This document shows positions 1-12,694 of a DNA stretch of 64,000 bases, piece after piece. The position numbers and the translations under genes were made by a program. The DNA is taken from positions 627,131,740 to 627,195,739 of the forward strand of contig NC_081415.1 in the NCBI RefSeq assembly GCF_030272615.1, written 5' to 3'. A model generated the notes under the pieces. That model was not told where the DNA came from and made no database searches. It worked only from the letters and a program-made list of their open reading frames with translations. Source of the DNA: Cryptomeria japonica (Eukaryota > Streptophyta > Pinopsida > Cupressales > Cupressaceae). Within the stretch, counting starts at the first letter, position 1. The number at the start of each line of letters is the position of its first letter.

Positions 1-1594
1 ATGAAAATCTGTATTGTACCTTCTTGGAAGTGGAAATTTTGATATTCTAAAGCTTCCCATGTAATTTTTTCATTGGTTTTTCATTTGCAAGGTGGTTGTG
101 TAAAATAGTTTCCTTTTTGTGTAGTTGTTGTCCTGACAAGGATTTTAGGGTTCTAAAATGCATCAACTTGGTTGATCCAGGTCTGGGATCCCTCCAATGG
201 ATTTCTTCAAGTTTATTTGTTTGTACATAGTGTACTTATATTTCATTTTGTGCCAGAGAAATATTTTGAAGATGCATTTGAGTAAGAACTCAGCAAGTTG
301 GAGCAACTCGGCTAGTTCATGGTTAAAACTTAAAATTTGCACCCAAAAACAATGGGAATGAACAAATGAATGAGGCAAAGATCTAGACATGTGAACAAGG
401 ATTTTTAATACCATATTGGTGTGTTATAATAAGCTTGTTTCATCTAATCATTCTGTTTGGAAAGCAAAATAGTTAGTTCACTATTTTTTTGGAAATTGTG
501 TTTGTAAAAGTGCTCAAGGAATGCTTCAAAGCATAATCCAACCCTTAAACCATGAAGGCTATGTAATAGGGAACTTATCTAGCACCTTTCAGACCTCTTT
601 GAGGTATATTTCCCCTTCTCACTTATCATTGTGCAGGTCCAAAGGCATAATCACTAATGACTGGTAAAAGGGCAACGTTTTGATTGTCACAGTGGCATTT
701 TTACTAATTTTTCACTTGTTTGCCAAGTGTTTGGCAAAATACTTGTAAGGAAAAGGAAAGGGAAACATGTTGAAGACATTTCAAGGGACTTATGAAGATC
801 TAGGCTCTTGAAGAGGTTCTTAAGAATGCAAACCTAGTGTTTACACTTCAAAACCCTCCAAAACCCTACTTTTAAGCCCAATTTTGTGGACAGTCACTAA
901 ACTAACTTGGTGGAACCTAAAACCATGAAAATATCCTTGCTATGACCTATTTCACTTCATCCAAAACAATTTTCATGATCAAGAAGGCCATCGTTGGGCA
1001 GGGTGAACAAAAAATGACCAATTAGCCCTCCACGGGCTAGTAGCCCTATTGGCTGCATAACACACAAATGACAGTTTTTGAAAGAAGGCTCAAACCCGAT
1101 TGTAAGGAGGAGTTGGGGACTTGTGAAACCTTAGGAGAACAATCCTAAATAGTGAGATAATTGTCAGATGGAACCTTGGATAGTGCATAGCCTAAATTGG
1201 AGATTTTGATCCTTTGGTGGGTGCACTTTAGCAAGAAAAAGACTATGAGCCTAAAACTAAGTTTGACTATCAAACCTTGAAAAAATTTTTGCTGCCCCCA
1301 CATGTACATGTTGGAGTTGCTAATATGTATTGGAAATAGCAAGTTGGATGCCAAGAGTAGGGGTTGAGAAGGATTTTTTGGGTGGAGTGAGTGATTTGAG
1401 TAGATTGAGCATGGGTATGAGCCATCACCTAAAAGGGAGTTTATTAGGCAAGTGAACCATGAAGTAATTGGCACTATTACCACAAGACCTATTGAGTAAA
1501 CACATACATCAAACTCAACAATTGTTTGGGTAACAAATTGAACTACTTGAGCAAATTGTCCTTATTGAGCACTTTCCTTTCAATCTCCCTATCA
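1..1594 (+). repeat. 5' LTR of G1 (partial)
   Basis: Aligns throughout with the 3' LTR from about 8507 to 10104. About 580 bp of its left side lies outside the window. It ends in CA at 1594, immediately before the PBS. No gene is seen in it. Confidence 0.93.
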
Positions 1595-1597
1595 TAG

Positions 1598-1610
1598 TGG
1601 TATTAGAGCC
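1598..1610 (+). other. G1 primer binding site (initiator Met tRNA type)
   Basis: TGGTATTAGAGCC lies three bases after the LTR end and differs by one base from TGGTATCAGAGCC, the usual plant initiator-Met tRNA primer site. Confidence 0.85.
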
Positions 1611-1648
1611 AACAAAAGATTCAGGAGGAAAAGGAAAATTAGGAAAAC

Positions 1649-3476
1649 ATGGTAACTAATGCAGAATTAGCTAAGAAGGTCAAAGACCAAGAAGAGGAAA
1701 ATAGGGCACTCAAAGAAAGATTAGATCAATTAGCAATGAAACTAGCTGAAGTAGAAGTCATAACTAAAGAGGTCAATGATAAGGTTGGAGATAAGGGTGA
1801 AATGGTGGCCATAGAAGATGAAGCTCCCATACCTGAACCTTTCATTGAGCAACAACCATTCTTGAAATCCTTGAGAGCTATGAGTCGTAAAACCTTAGAG
1901 GGAATGGCTCTTTTTAGTGGGAAGATGGATCCAGATTTTGTAATAGAGTGGATTGAAGGTCTAGAGAACCATTTTGAGTGTGATGGAATAACTGAAGCAC
2001 ATAAGGTTAAGGTGGGAAAATCAAGGCTGAGAGGGGCAACCTTAACTTGGTGGAAGTTCATCCAAGAGGAAAGGGTGAAAGAAGGTAAGAAACCAATAGC
2101 CACTTGGAAAGAAATGGTAGCCAAAATTAAAGAAACCTACCTTCCTGAAGACTATGAAATACAACTTCACTGGAAAAGACAAAATTTGAGACAAAAAGAC
2201 CTAGATGTTAGTAGCTACACTGAAGAGTTTCAAAAACTGTGCATGAGATCCAAAGTAGTGGAGGATGAGAGTATAAAAGTGGCAAGGTATTTGAATGGGT
2301 TAAGATGGAACATCCGGGAAGAGATGAGCTTGTTATGCCCACAAAAAGTACACAAGTCCTATCAATTGGCACTTAAGGTGGAAGAGAAAGGTAGAAGAAA
2401 GCAAGAACAAAACAATAGAGGAAGAGGTAGGGGAAGAGGTGGTAGAGGCCATAGAGGCATTTTTGGGGGAAGGAGCATAGATCAATGATCCCAGGGAGAG
2501 TCTAAACTTCTAGAGCAAAGTGGGGATTCTCAGAGCAAACCCAACTATAGGGGTAGGGGATCAAGCAACCTGAGTAGAGGTAGATCTAATGGACCAGGGA
2601 GAGGGTCCTACTTCTCAACCAAGAAGTGCTATAACTGCCAAAAGTTGGGCCACCCTACCTATAGATGCCCAAAGAAGCCTAGTTCATCCTATGGTGGTGA
2701 AAAGAGGGTAAACTATGTTCAAGAAGATGAAGGTAATACCAGAACTTCAACATTGAACCACCTAGCTTCAGAAGATGGTGAGAGTTTGATGATTAAAAGA
2801 GTGTTAATGAAGAAGCCACATAGTACAGAGGTCTCACAAAGAAGAGCATTGTTTAGGATTAAGTGTAAAATCATGGGAAAGGTGTGTAAGGTGATCATAG
2901 ATTCAGGATCCACAGATAACATTATATCAGAGGAAGCAGTAAGCAAATTGAAACTACCAAGGATACAACACAAGGAGCCATACAAAGTGACATGGTTAAA
3001 TAAGGGACAACATGTGTTGGTAAATGAGCAAGCCTGGGTAGATTTCCACATAGGTGGATATGTAGAGAGGATCCTATGTGACATCCTTCCTATGGATGCT
3101 TGCCACCTACTGTTGGGTAGACCATGGCAGTTTGACATAAAAGCACACCATGGTGGGGAAAGAAACTCCTATTCATTTCAAAAAGATGGAGTAACCTATC
3201 AGATTCAATCCCTCATTGAAGAAGGAGAGAGTAGAAACAAAGTACCTAACATCTTGTTAGTGAATGAGAAAGAGTTCATAAAAACACTAGAAGAGGGTGA
3301 AGGAGTAGGATTTGCACTCATAGTGAAACCCAAGGAAGAAAAGGTAGAAAAGAAAGTTGAGATACCATATAAGGTGCAGAAAATCCTTGATAACTTCAAA
3401 CAAATAATCAGTGATGGTACACCCACAGCCTTACCACCTTCTAGAGCCATTAGCCATCAAATTGACTTCATACCTA
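1649..3476 (+). pseudogene. G1 gag-protease (5' half of polyprotein)
   Basis: The frame opens at ATG 1649 with a lysine/glutamate-rich coiled coil (about residues 1-55). A retrotransposon Gag domain follows (around residues 85-230, with the W-W-K-F and Y-L-P signatures), then an arginine/glycine-rich stretch, then one CCHC zinc knuckle (C-Y-N-C...G-H...C, 2629-2670). A retropepsin-type protease comes next, with D-S-G-S at about 2899-2910 and L-L-G-R-P-W at about 3112-3129. A TGA at 2486-2488 interrupts the frame between Gag and the knuckle. The frame is cut at 3476 by solo LTR S1 at the junction with reverse transcriptase. The product would be virion structural protein plus polyprotein-processing protease, but it cannot be made from this copy. 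Confidence 0.9.
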
Positions 3477-3907
3477 TGTGTGAGGGAGAAAGCGAGACTA
3501 GGTTATCATGTCCTAATCCTACCTCTTGTCACACATTACGGAATACGAAAGAGACTAGAGGTATCACACAATTGGCTACTTCTTTTTGTGAAAGAGAGAG
3601 CCACGGGCTACCTATTAGGGTTTCTATTCCTTTGTTGTAATTGAAAGGTAAAATTAGGCAAGTCCAATTCCTAACCCTAGAATGTAAGTCTGAACTAATA
3701 ACAAGATTCCAGAATTGAACTTAAACAATGGAAAGCTGTAAATACCAAGATAAACCAAGAATGCAAATGCATACCCAGAGTCAAAATCTGAGTGGAAATG
3801 TTCGGGATGGGGGCACGGGCACCACTGTCCTGATTCCGCACCTGAAACTGCACCTGAAACTGTTGTTTTGTACTTTGGAAAACTGTCTGAAATGCTGTCT
3901 GTTAGGA

Positions 3908-4001
3908 GGACCAGGGCACCCAGTGCCTCTGTCCCAGGGACCAAGGTGCCCAGCACCCCTGTCCTGATAGGACTAGGGTGCCCCATGCCCCTATCTTGGT
4001 A
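3908..4001 (+). repeat. Three tandem GC-rich units in S1
   Basis: Three imperfect units of 30-32 bp (3908-3937, 3938-3969, 3970-4001) each begin GGAC(C/T)A(A/G)GG and contain a CCC...GCCCCTGTCC-like block. Each has partial inverted symmetry. Confidence 0.75.
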
Positions 4002-4739
4002 TTCTGCTCTGCAATTTGGTGTGAGGTGCTGTCTCGACCTTCTTTTTCCGGATCTGCAACCTGCGGCGTCGTCTGAGTCTCGAAACCTGCACTTATATCT
4101 GAAAAAGGTGTTTGGGTAGCTATATAAGGTTTTGCCTTAGTCAAACCCCCACTTCGGTGATTTCCACCTCCATGAATAGCCAAGTTGTATTGTAAAAGTA
4201 ATGTGTGTGCAGACCTTGTGTGTGTGCAAGATCTAAAATGCAAGTAAGCAAACTAGAGCAACCTAGAAAGTAAACCCTAATTGCTTGTCAATGATAATGT
4301 AAATGCTCTAAATCAAGATGCAAAGTGATCTAAAGCATGAATAAATGAGATATTGAAGCTTATGCAAAGACATGAAAACAACATGAAATCATACCCAACC
4401 CCCAAGGGAGGGGTACAAGCCAATCTTCAGTCGGTAATCTCCTATTGTTCTTCAATGTCTTCCAAGCCCTAAATGGATGAATGGAATTGATAAATGCTTG
4501 ATAGATGGATGTTGAATGTTGTTGAAGTCTTTAAAGATCTGCTCTTTTGCTGCATATGAGGTTTCTCAAAACAAAATTCCGATCCCTTCAAATGAAGAAA
4601 GAGAGCTCTTATGTATGAAACCCTAGGTCGCAATTTTGTCTTTTGGCCGACCTAGAGATTGAATCTCCCGCCAATTTCTTGGGGTTAAGCTTTATTTTAT
4701 GATTGGATCGCACTCCTAAAATTTTAGGAAAAATGTCCC

Positions 4740-4769
4740 GGACCGTGTGCACTTCGGGCGCCACGGTCC
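4740..4769 (+). repeat. Inverted repeat in S1
   Basis: GGACCGTG (4740-4747) pairs perfectly with CACGGTCC (4762-4769) around a 14-base spacer. The same block in altered form occurs in solo LTR S2 near 45294-45345. Confidence 0.7.
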
Positions 4770-5140
4770 CGACAACTTTTCACCAAATTTTCAGGGCCGT
4801 CAGATATGATGATTTTAGAGAGAATCCCGAAGTTACAGGTGATTTCGAGATGTTTTGACCCCCGAAATCAAGCCCCCAAGTTCAAAATAGGACTTAATTA
4901 GGGTTTTCGATTAGATGATGCATTGGAGGAATCACATGAAAAGGGGCACACTTTACTGAAAGGGCCCGACTTTATGATGTGAAGGATGATGAAATAGGAC
5001 CTTAGACCTAATTAATTTGATTAATTAAGTGCTAAAGGGGAAATGTAATGCAAAATGCAACTGCACCAAGGCGGGTGCTAAACTAGGTGTTAAATTGTAC
5101 TGCTTTAGCAAGTGCGTACAATTTATGACGTTACAACCTA

Positions 5141-7902
5141 GAGCCTCTTTGCCCAATAAGGCAGCCTACAAGATGACCCCTGAACAAAACAAAGAGGTAG
5201 CAAGAAAAATACAAGAACTCTTAGACCAAGGGCTGATTAGGAAAAGCATTAGTCCTTGTGTAGTACCTATAGTGTTGGCACCTAAGAAGGGTGGAACATG
5301 GAGACTTTGTACAGATTCCAGAGCCATAAACAAGATCACCATCAGATACAGATTTCCCATACCCAGGATAGAGGACTTGATGGATTGTTTGGGGGGTGCA
5401 CAGTATTTCAGTAAGATTGACTTGAAGAGTGGTTACCATCAGATATAAATCAAAGAGGGGGGTGAATGGAAGACAACTTTCAAAACAAATGAGGGTCTCT
5501 ATGAGTGGCTTGTCATGCCATTTGGACTCTCTAATGCTCCCAGAACATTCATGAGACTCATGAATGAAGTTCTACATGATTTCATTGGCAAATTTGTTGT
5601 AGTGTATTTAGATGATATTCTTATTTTCAGCAAGACTAAGGAACAGCACTTACAGCATTTAGCTAATGTTTTGAAACAGTTATCTGATGAACAACTAACC
5701 ATTAATCTTGAAAAATATGATTTTATGAAACAAGAATTGTTCTATCTTGGTTTTGTTGTATCAGGAGGCAATCTGAAAATGGATCAATCTAAAGTTGCAG
5801 CAATAACCAATTGGCCAACTCCTAGGATAGCTAGTGATGTCAGAAGCTTCCATGGTTTGGCACAATTCTACAGAAAGTTCATCAGGGGATTCAGTGAGAT
5901 TTTTGCTCCAATGTTAGACACCATCAAAGGGGGTGTAAAGGTAAAATTTCAGTGGACAAGTGCAGCCAATAAGGGGTTTGAATTATTGAAAGCTAAAGTA
6001 GCTACTCAACCAATGCTCATTTTACCTAGTTTTGATAAACTTTTTACTATTGAATGTGATGCTAGTAATATTGTTGTAGGAGTTGTTTTAAGTCAAGAAA
6101 ATAGACCTGTTGCATTCTTTAGTGAGAAGTTGAATGATGCAAAGAAAAAGTACTCTTCCTATGATTTAGAAATTAATGTATTAGTACAAGCACTTAGGAA
6201 ATGGAGACACTATCTTCTTCCTAAGGAGTTTGTTGTATACGCAGATAATCAGGCACTTAGTTTCTTGAACTCACAAGATAAAATGAATCATAGGCATGTT
6301 AAATGGGTAGAATACTTGCAAGCTTACACTTTTACTCTTAAGCATAAGAAGGGCCAGTTGAATAAAGTAGCAGATGCTTTGAGTAGAAGGTTGTTAACTA
6401 TTCATGAGATTCAAGTTCAAAGCATTGGTATTGATAGTTTCAAAGACATGTATCCTACTGATGATGATTTTGTTGAAGCTTATAAAGTTTGTCAAGATTT
6501 TGAGAATAAATTCCATGGTGCATATGTTGATTTCACTTTGTAGGATGGTTTGTTATTTAGGAGTGGACAGTTGTCTGTCCCAAAGGGTTCTATGAGAGAG
6601 AACCTCATTCAAGAGAAGCACAATGGGTGCTTAAGTGGACATTTCAGTCTCAACAAGACCTTAGAGTTGGTTCAAAGGTTCTATTATTGGCCTAAGATGC
6701 AAAGAGACATCAGGAGGTATGTTGAGCAGTGCTTGGTATGTTAGAAAGCCAAAGGTAATTCCTCTAATGCTGGTTTATATCAGACTCTTCCCATTCCATA
6801 TAGGCCTTGGGATTGCATTAGTATGGATTTTGTGGTAGGATTACCTAGAACTCAAGAAGGATTTGATAGCATCTTTGTAGTAGTTGACAGATTTAGCAAA
6901 ATGGCTCACTTTATTCCTTGTAAAACAACGCATGATGCAAGTCATATTGCTTATTTAATTTTCAAAGAAGTTGTTAGAATTCATGGTTTGCCTACTAGCA
7001 TTGTTTCAGATAGGGATGTTAAGTTTCTTGGTCATTTCTGGAAGACATTATGGAAGAGATTGGGTACTAATCTCTCTTTTGGTTCAGCTTATCATCCACA
7101 AACTGATGGCCAAACCGAAGTTGTGAACAGGTCTCTTGGAAACATGCTTAGGTGCTTGACAAAGGAATATGGGCAGAGTTGGGATCAGCTCATTCATCAA
7201 GTAAAATATGCCTACAATGATAGCTTTAACCGGTCTACAGGTAAAATTCCATTTGAAGTTGTTTATGGTATGCATCCAAGGGGTATAATGGAGTTGAGGG
7301 ATATCACTAACTTGTAGTATAAGAGTGGACCAATAGATGATATGGCTCGGTCCATGAAGGAGGTTCATGAGCAAGTGAGACAAGCTCTCCAAGATACCTC
7401 TCAAAAAGTCAAGGCAAGAGTGAATGCTACAAAGAGAGATGTTCAGTTTTCCATAGGCGATTATGTGATGGTTCATTTGAATAAGGCAAGGCTACAAAAG
7501 GGAGTTCCAAGAAAACTTCAGATGAGGAGGATAGGCCCTTGCAAGATCTTGGCTAAGTATGGGTCTAATGCTTACAAAGTTGATTTGCTTACTAATGTTT
7601 ATTTGTCCCCCATTTTTAATGTTTTAGATCTGATTGTTTTCAAAGGGAAGCCACTTGAGGAGATTCAAAGAGTTTTAGATTTTTCCAAATCCCTTTCTGA
7701 TCTATCTCTCCCTTCTCTTTCTTTTCCCCAAGCAGAAGAGGTTCTAGACTCCAGAATTCTCAAAAAGACATGGAATCACACCTACATAGAGCATCTCATC
7801 AAATGGAAGGATCAGCCTATCTTAGAGGCCACATGGATACCTAAATCTGACTTTCAGAAAGTTGGCATACCTTCTTCTTTTCTGCCTCAAGGAATCACAT
7901 GA
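5141..7902 (+). pseudogene. G1 pol: RT, RNase H, integrase, chromodomain
   Basis: One frame contains, in order, reverse transcriptase (V-L-A-P-K-K entry block near 5275; F-S-K-I-D-L-K-S-G-Y near 5410; catalytic Y-L-D-D at 5605-5616), RNase H (D-A-S near 6060; A-D-N-Q-A-L near 6242), an H2C2 integrase zinc finger (about 6620-6740) and an integrase core with D near 6823, S-D-R-D near 7008 and Y-H-P-Q-T-D-G-Q-T-E near 7090. The integrase C-terminal domain follows, then a chromodomain-like tail (about 7730-7860, ending W-K-D-Q-P...A-T-W-I-P). The chromodomain places G1 among chromoviruses; the clade is not resolved. In-frame stops lie at 5446 (TAA), 6541, 6742 and 7315 (TAG). There is no frameshift. 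The natural stop is TGA at 7900-7902. Confidence 0.93.
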
Positions 7903-7910
7903 CTTCTTTA

Positions 7911-7927
7911 TTTTTGGGGGAGTATGG
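7911..7927 (+). other. G1 polypurine tract
   Basis: TTTTTGGGGGAGTATGG directly precedes the 3' LTR and lies 8 bases after the pol stop. This is the expected site for priming plus-strand DNA synthesis. Confidence 0.75.
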
Positions 7928-10104
7928 TGTAGGAGCACCTAGTTGAGTAAAACTCCCATTTTTGAGTACTTAATGCTTTTATGTTTGTAAAGTATTGCGT
8001 TAGTTTGATTATGTTGTTTTAGGTTGTTTTGTGTCATGTTGAGTGGTTTTGATCTCTTTTTGGGCTCTAGAGATCAAGTTTTGCCTTTCATGCTTTGAGT
8101 TGACAATTTTTGGCAAAAATGTGCAAAATTCCCAAAAAGGACTTATAATGCCTTCAAAAGAATTGAAACATGTTTTTTAGGTGTTTTTAAGCATTTATAA
8201 GTTATTTAGACAAGTTTACAAGGTTATGTTGTCAAAAATGCCTCATTGAGCAAGAAAAGTTGTCATTTGGCTTGAAAAGTTGTCAAAGTTGTCATTTTTG
8301 GGTTTTTCTTGCAAAATGTAGTTGTGAAAGCTTGAATTCCATATTGGGCTTGATAAATACTTTTTAAAACTATAAAAATACCTTCCTTTTCCTTGGACAA
8401 TGTTGGAAAATTTAATGACAAAGATTTGCTAATGAGAAAAGAACAAAAATTTGGTTTTTACCTTGTTTTTCCTTCCTTTTGAATAACAGTCCATACTGTA
8501 GCTGTGCAAATCTATACTGTACCTTCTTGGAAGTGGAAATTTTGATATTATAAAGCTTCTCATGTATTTTTTTCATTGGTTTTTCATTTTCAAGGTGGTT
8601 GTGTAAAATAGTTTCCTTTTTGTGTAGTTGATGTCCTGACAAGGATTTTGGGGTTCTAAAATGCATCACCTTGGTTGATCCAAGTCTGGGATCCCTCCAA
8701 TGGATTTTTCCAAGTTTATTTTTTTGTATATAGTGTACTTATATTTCATTTTGTGCCAGAGAAGTGTTTTGAAGATGCAGTTGAGTGAGAACTAGGCAAG
8801 TTGGAGCTACTCGGCTAGTTCATGGTTAAAACTCAAAATTTGCACCCAAAAACAATGGGAATGAACAAATGAATGAGGCAGAGGTCTAGACATGTGACAA
8901 AGAATTTTTAATACCATCTTGGTGTGTTATAATAAGCTTGTTTCATCTAATCATTCTCTTTTGAAAGAAAAATAGTGAGTTCACTATTTTTTTGGACATT
9001 GTGTTTGTAAAAGTGCTCAAGGAATGCTTCAAAGCATAATCCAACCCTTAAACCATGAAGGCTATGTAATAGGGAACTTATCTAGCATCTTTTAGACCTA
9101 TTTTAGGTATATTTCCCATTCTCACTTAATATTGTGCAGGTCCAAAGGCATAATCACTAATGACTGGTAAAAGGGCAACGTTTTGACTGTCATAGTGGCA
9201 TTTTTACTGATTTTTCACTTGTTTGCCAAGTGTTTGGAAAAATACTTGTAAGGTAGAGGAAAGGGAAACATGTTTAAGACATTTTAGAGGACTTATAAAG
9301 ATCTAGTCTCTTGAAGAGGTTCTTAAGAATGCAAACCCAGTGTTTACAGTTCAAAACCCTCCAAAACCCTACAAAACCCTACTTTTAAGCCCAATTTTGT
9401 GAACAATCACTAAACTAACTTGGTGGAACCTAAAACCATGAAAATATCCTTTCTATGACCTATTTCACTTCATCCAAAATAATTTTCATGATTAAGAAGG
9501 CCATCATTGGGCAGGGTGAACAAAAAATGACCAATTAGCCCTCCACGGGGTAGTAGCCCTGTTGGCTGCATAACACACAAATGATAGTTTTTGAAAGAAT
9601 GCTCAAACCTGATTGTAAGGAGTTGGGGTCTTGTGAAACCTTATTATAAAAATCCTAAATAGTGAGATAAGTGTCAGATGGAACCTTGGACAATGCATAG
9701 CCTAAATTGGAGATTTTGATCCTTTGGTGGGTGCACTTGAGCAAGCAAAAGACTATGAGCCTAAAACTAAGTTTGACTATCAAACCTTGAACAAAACTTT
9801 GATTCCCCCACATGTACAAGTTGGAGTTGCTAATATGCATTGGAAATAGCAAGTTGGATGCCAAGAGCAAGGGTTGAGAAGTAGTTGTTGGGTGGAGTGA
9901 GTGATTTCAGTAGATTGAGCATGGGTATGAGCCATCACCTAAAAGGGAGATTATTAGGCAAGTGAACCATGAAGTACTTGGCACTATTACCAAAAGACCA
10001 TTTGAGTAAACACATACAGTTGACTCAAAAAGCGTTTGGGTAACAAAATGAACTAGTTGAGCAAATTGGCCTTATTGAGCACTTTCCTTTCAATCTCCCT
10101 ATCA
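7928..10104 (+). repeat. 3' LTR of G1 (complete)
   Basis: A 2,177-bp LTR beginning TGTAGGAGCACC and ending CTCCCTATCA, homologous to 1-1594. Small indels and scattered substitutions separate the two. It carries no ORF that I recognise. Bases 10105-10109 (GCTTT) should be the TSD; its partner lies off the left edge. Confidence 0.93.
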
Positions 10105-11111
10105 GCTTTCTCAAAAATCTCTAGATAGGTATCCCAACCTGATTGGAGTGTGTCAGAAAAAGATACAACTTCATTAAGCATATGGGCATATGACTCTTTA
10201 TCCTTAATTTCTATCGGTGTGGGCTTACCAACCATATCAATACACTCCTTCTTATGTACACTTAATGAATCCAATCGGGGACTCACCAATCCTCTAAGAC
10301 CTCTAGCTCTCCTTATGATTTTATCTTTATCCCTCTCAAGAGAAAAAACTTGGGCTTTCAAAACCAAAATCTAACCATCAATAGATGTAGTCAAAGAATG
10401 TGATCTATCAAAATAATTGCCTATACCTACAATTTTCTCCTAAGTATCCTTAATCTTTCAATCTAAATCTGTTGAAAGTAAACCTGTGTTGCAACATACT
10501 CTATAAATATTAGTACACTTCCTCAAAGTATTATCAATCAACTTCAGCTTATCATTAATCTCCTTCTCCAACTCAATTATCTGATCAAATGTTGCTCTCT
10601 TAGCCTATGTAAATCTCTCCAACACCTCTCGGTTTGATATCTGTTGTAAAGATTGAAAGTCCTTAGAAGTGTGCTCTGTGATTATTTTAAGTTTATCAAA
10701 TGGGCTTGCTTCTTTGTCAAATTTGCACTCTGGGACAAGTCTATGCAAAACAATGATAGATTGATCAATAACTCCTTTGTCCATAGATCCTTCCTTCATC
10801 ATCTTCTATGCAACCATCATCATGAGTTTAGTATAACTCATCTTAGTTACGATTTTTTGTTCAACCTGTGAGGTGTCAATTGACAACAATGATGGGCTCA
10901 CTACCGGTTCCGTGTTGGATTCCCCTTTCTTCTCCTCTGATGGTTTAACTTTTATAGCTTCCTCTCTTGCACTAGTGGTTTCGCCACTTGGTGTAGTAAC
11001 AGTTACTATCGGTTCCTCCTTATGAACTGTGACCTCAACCTGTATATTCATATCCAAAGGACTATTGTCCTCAACATTATTAACCATTACACTAGTTTCT
11101 ATTGAGGGCTA
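10105..11111 (-). pseudogene. Element A ORF2, C-terminal third
   Basis: Reading leftwards from 11111, one frame matches the C-terminal part of ORF2 in element B (52154-53082) over most of its length. Shared blocks include an I-D-Q-S-I-x-V-L-H-R-L-V-P segment (near 10730-10770), a T-S-I-D-G segment, and an R-G-L-V-S-P-R-L-D-S-L block followed by G-K-P-T-P (near 10190-10310). A serine/threonine/glutamate-rich stretch precedes them. Several stops interrupt the frame, for example after M-M-M-V-A near 10806 and near 10605. Much of the sequence looks alpha-helical. The right end is cut by gypsy element T and the left end by chromovirus G1. The function is unknown. The product would follow from the long ORF2 described under element C. 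Confidence 0.8.
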
Positions 11112-12680
11112 TGTACATTAGGAAATAGGAAATCATCACAAACAATATAAAAACTAATAATCAATCACAAATGCATTCATTGCAATGAATCTATCCTAAG
11201 ACACATTCAATAGAGACATGAAAACAAAGCATACAAAACTAGAAAATTATGCAAACCGGATGACGATTTGAATGCTCCTTCCATGCGGCTCCATTGTTCT
11301 TCTTTCCTCTCCAAATAGTTGTGGATCTCACCTACAAGTGCACACACAATTGAAAGCAAGTAGACGGGGTTTTTGATCAAGAGTACTAGAAGCGTAAATT
11401 TGATAGTCTGATTAAGGATTATTCTCATTATTAGCCAAGATTGAAGAAATTCATCCAATTTATAGAAGAATTGGAGAGATGACAAGATTAGCATGATAGT
11501 GATTCGAATGGAAATTCAAATCAAGAATAGCAAAATTATGACATGTCTATGACAAATTGCTATGCAAGGGTTTATGACAATTTATGACAAATTTCTATGC
11601 AAGGATTTATGACAATTTATGACAAATTTCTATGCAAGGATTGATTGATTGTCAATTATGACAAATTATGACAAATTTCTATGTCATTTCCATGAATTTA
11701 GGAGAGAAATAGGAGGAAATTGAAATTAGGAAATTAGAAAATTAAGAAATTAGAAAATGAGGAATTTAGGAATTAGGAAATTGATGAAAATTAGAAATTA
11801 GGTAAATTAATTAATAATTTATCATTTATTAATTAATTCACAAAGAGGAATAATTAGCCAATTAAATGAACATTTAATTGCAATGAGAAGACTTAGGATA
11901 AATAAACAATTTATTAATCCTAAAGGAAGAAATGACACACACAAGGTTAAATGATTAAATCATGAAACCCTAGAAGATGAATTAGGTCTTGATGAAAGAT
12001 AATTGACTCGATCATGATTTGATTTTGGATTGATAAATGACCAATGTGATAAATGATTTGATTAATAAATACACCAATTGACAAGGAACAATGACAAATT
12101 GATCCAAATTGACATAATTGAGACAGACAACAATCGATCGCCAAATGACAAGATTGAACAAGATGACAAGAGTCAATGATAAATAGATTGCAAAATGACA
12201 GGATTAAAAATGACCACGATCAATGATGAATTGATCGCAAAATGACAAGATCGAACATGACAACGATTGATGACAAATCGATCGTTAAGAGGACAAGATT
12301 GAAGGATTGATGATAAATCGATCGCCAGATGACAAGATTGATAAGAGGACAACGATCGATGACAAATTGATCGCAAGATTGATAGGAGGACAAAACCCTA
12401 ATTAGGATTGACGATGTCCAAAATGATGACAAATAAGCATACACATTGATGCAATAGGATAAGATCGATTAAAATCATGACTGGATAGTGTTGTCGACAA
12501 GACCAAATTCAAGAGCAAGATAAATGAAGAATGTAGAAGAATGACTTGATGTTCGCAAATGATAAAAACCAAGTACGAATCATAGGAGAAATGTTAATGC
12601 GATGCAAAAACCTAAAATGAGGCAATGCGCAAATGTTAAAGTATGATTCCGCAAGCGTTGACCATTTTTAGGTGTCTACA
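11112..12680 (-). repeat. 3' LTR of T
   Basis: 1,569 bp; read on the minus strand it begins TGTAGACACC and ends AATGTACA. Differences from the other LTR that I can find are 11117 A/G, 11848 G/A, 12139 C/T, 12594 T/C, 12600 C/T and 12651 G/A, all transitions. It contains a 35-bp tandem repeat and a stretch rich in GATCGATGACAA words. Open frames here are duplicated in both LTRs and are not protein-like. Confidence 0.95.
11571..11640. repeat. 35-bp tandem repeat inside the T LTR
   Basis: Two exact 35-bp units (11571-11605, 11606-11640) built from TTTATGACAA, TTTATGACAA and ATTTCTATGCAAGGA, flanked by partial units. The same array is at 27777-27846 in the other LTR. Confidence 0.85.
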
Positions 12681-12694
12681 TTTTGCCCCTCTTT
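12681..12694 (-). other. T polypurine tract
   Basis: On the minus strand AAAGAGGGGCAAAA directly abuts the 3' LTR start TGTAGACACC. Confidence 0.85.

Larger units (their letters stand above)
3477..5135 (+). mobile_element. S1: solo LTR inserted in G1 pol
   Basis: This 1,659-bp unit starts TGTGTGAGGG and ends GACGTTACA. It is flanked by a perfect 5-bp TSD, ACCTA (3472-3476 and 5136-5140). It has no internal domain, PBS or coding sequence, so it is best read as a solo LTR left by LTR-LTR recombination. Removing it with one TSD copy rejoins the protease and RT frames of G1. Short open frames within it show no protein similarity that I recognise. Confidence 0.9.
1..10104 (+). mobile_element. G1: Ty3/gypsy chromovirus, left end outside the window
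   Basis: The order is partial 5' LTR, PBS, gag-pro-RT-RNase H-integrase-chromodomain, polypurine tract, complete 3' LTR. The internal region is one original reading frame: gag-pro lies in frame 2 and pol in frame 1, and the change is fully explained by the 1,664-bp addition of solo LTR S1 plus its TSD (1,664 leaves remainder 2 on division by 3). Five in-frame stops (2486, 5446, 6541, 6742, 7315) show it is dead. Its right end at 10104 cuts into ORF2 of element A, so G1 is younger than A. The two LTRs differ clearly (4 of 60 bases in one stretch compared by eye), so this is not a recent insertion. Confidence 0.93.

Noticed and set aside
11207-12444. Several minus-strand open frames in the T LTR, repeated identically at 27413-28650
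   Set aside because: They lie wholly in the LTR, are duplicated only because the LTRs are, and follow the GATGACAA repeats rather than protein-like sequence.
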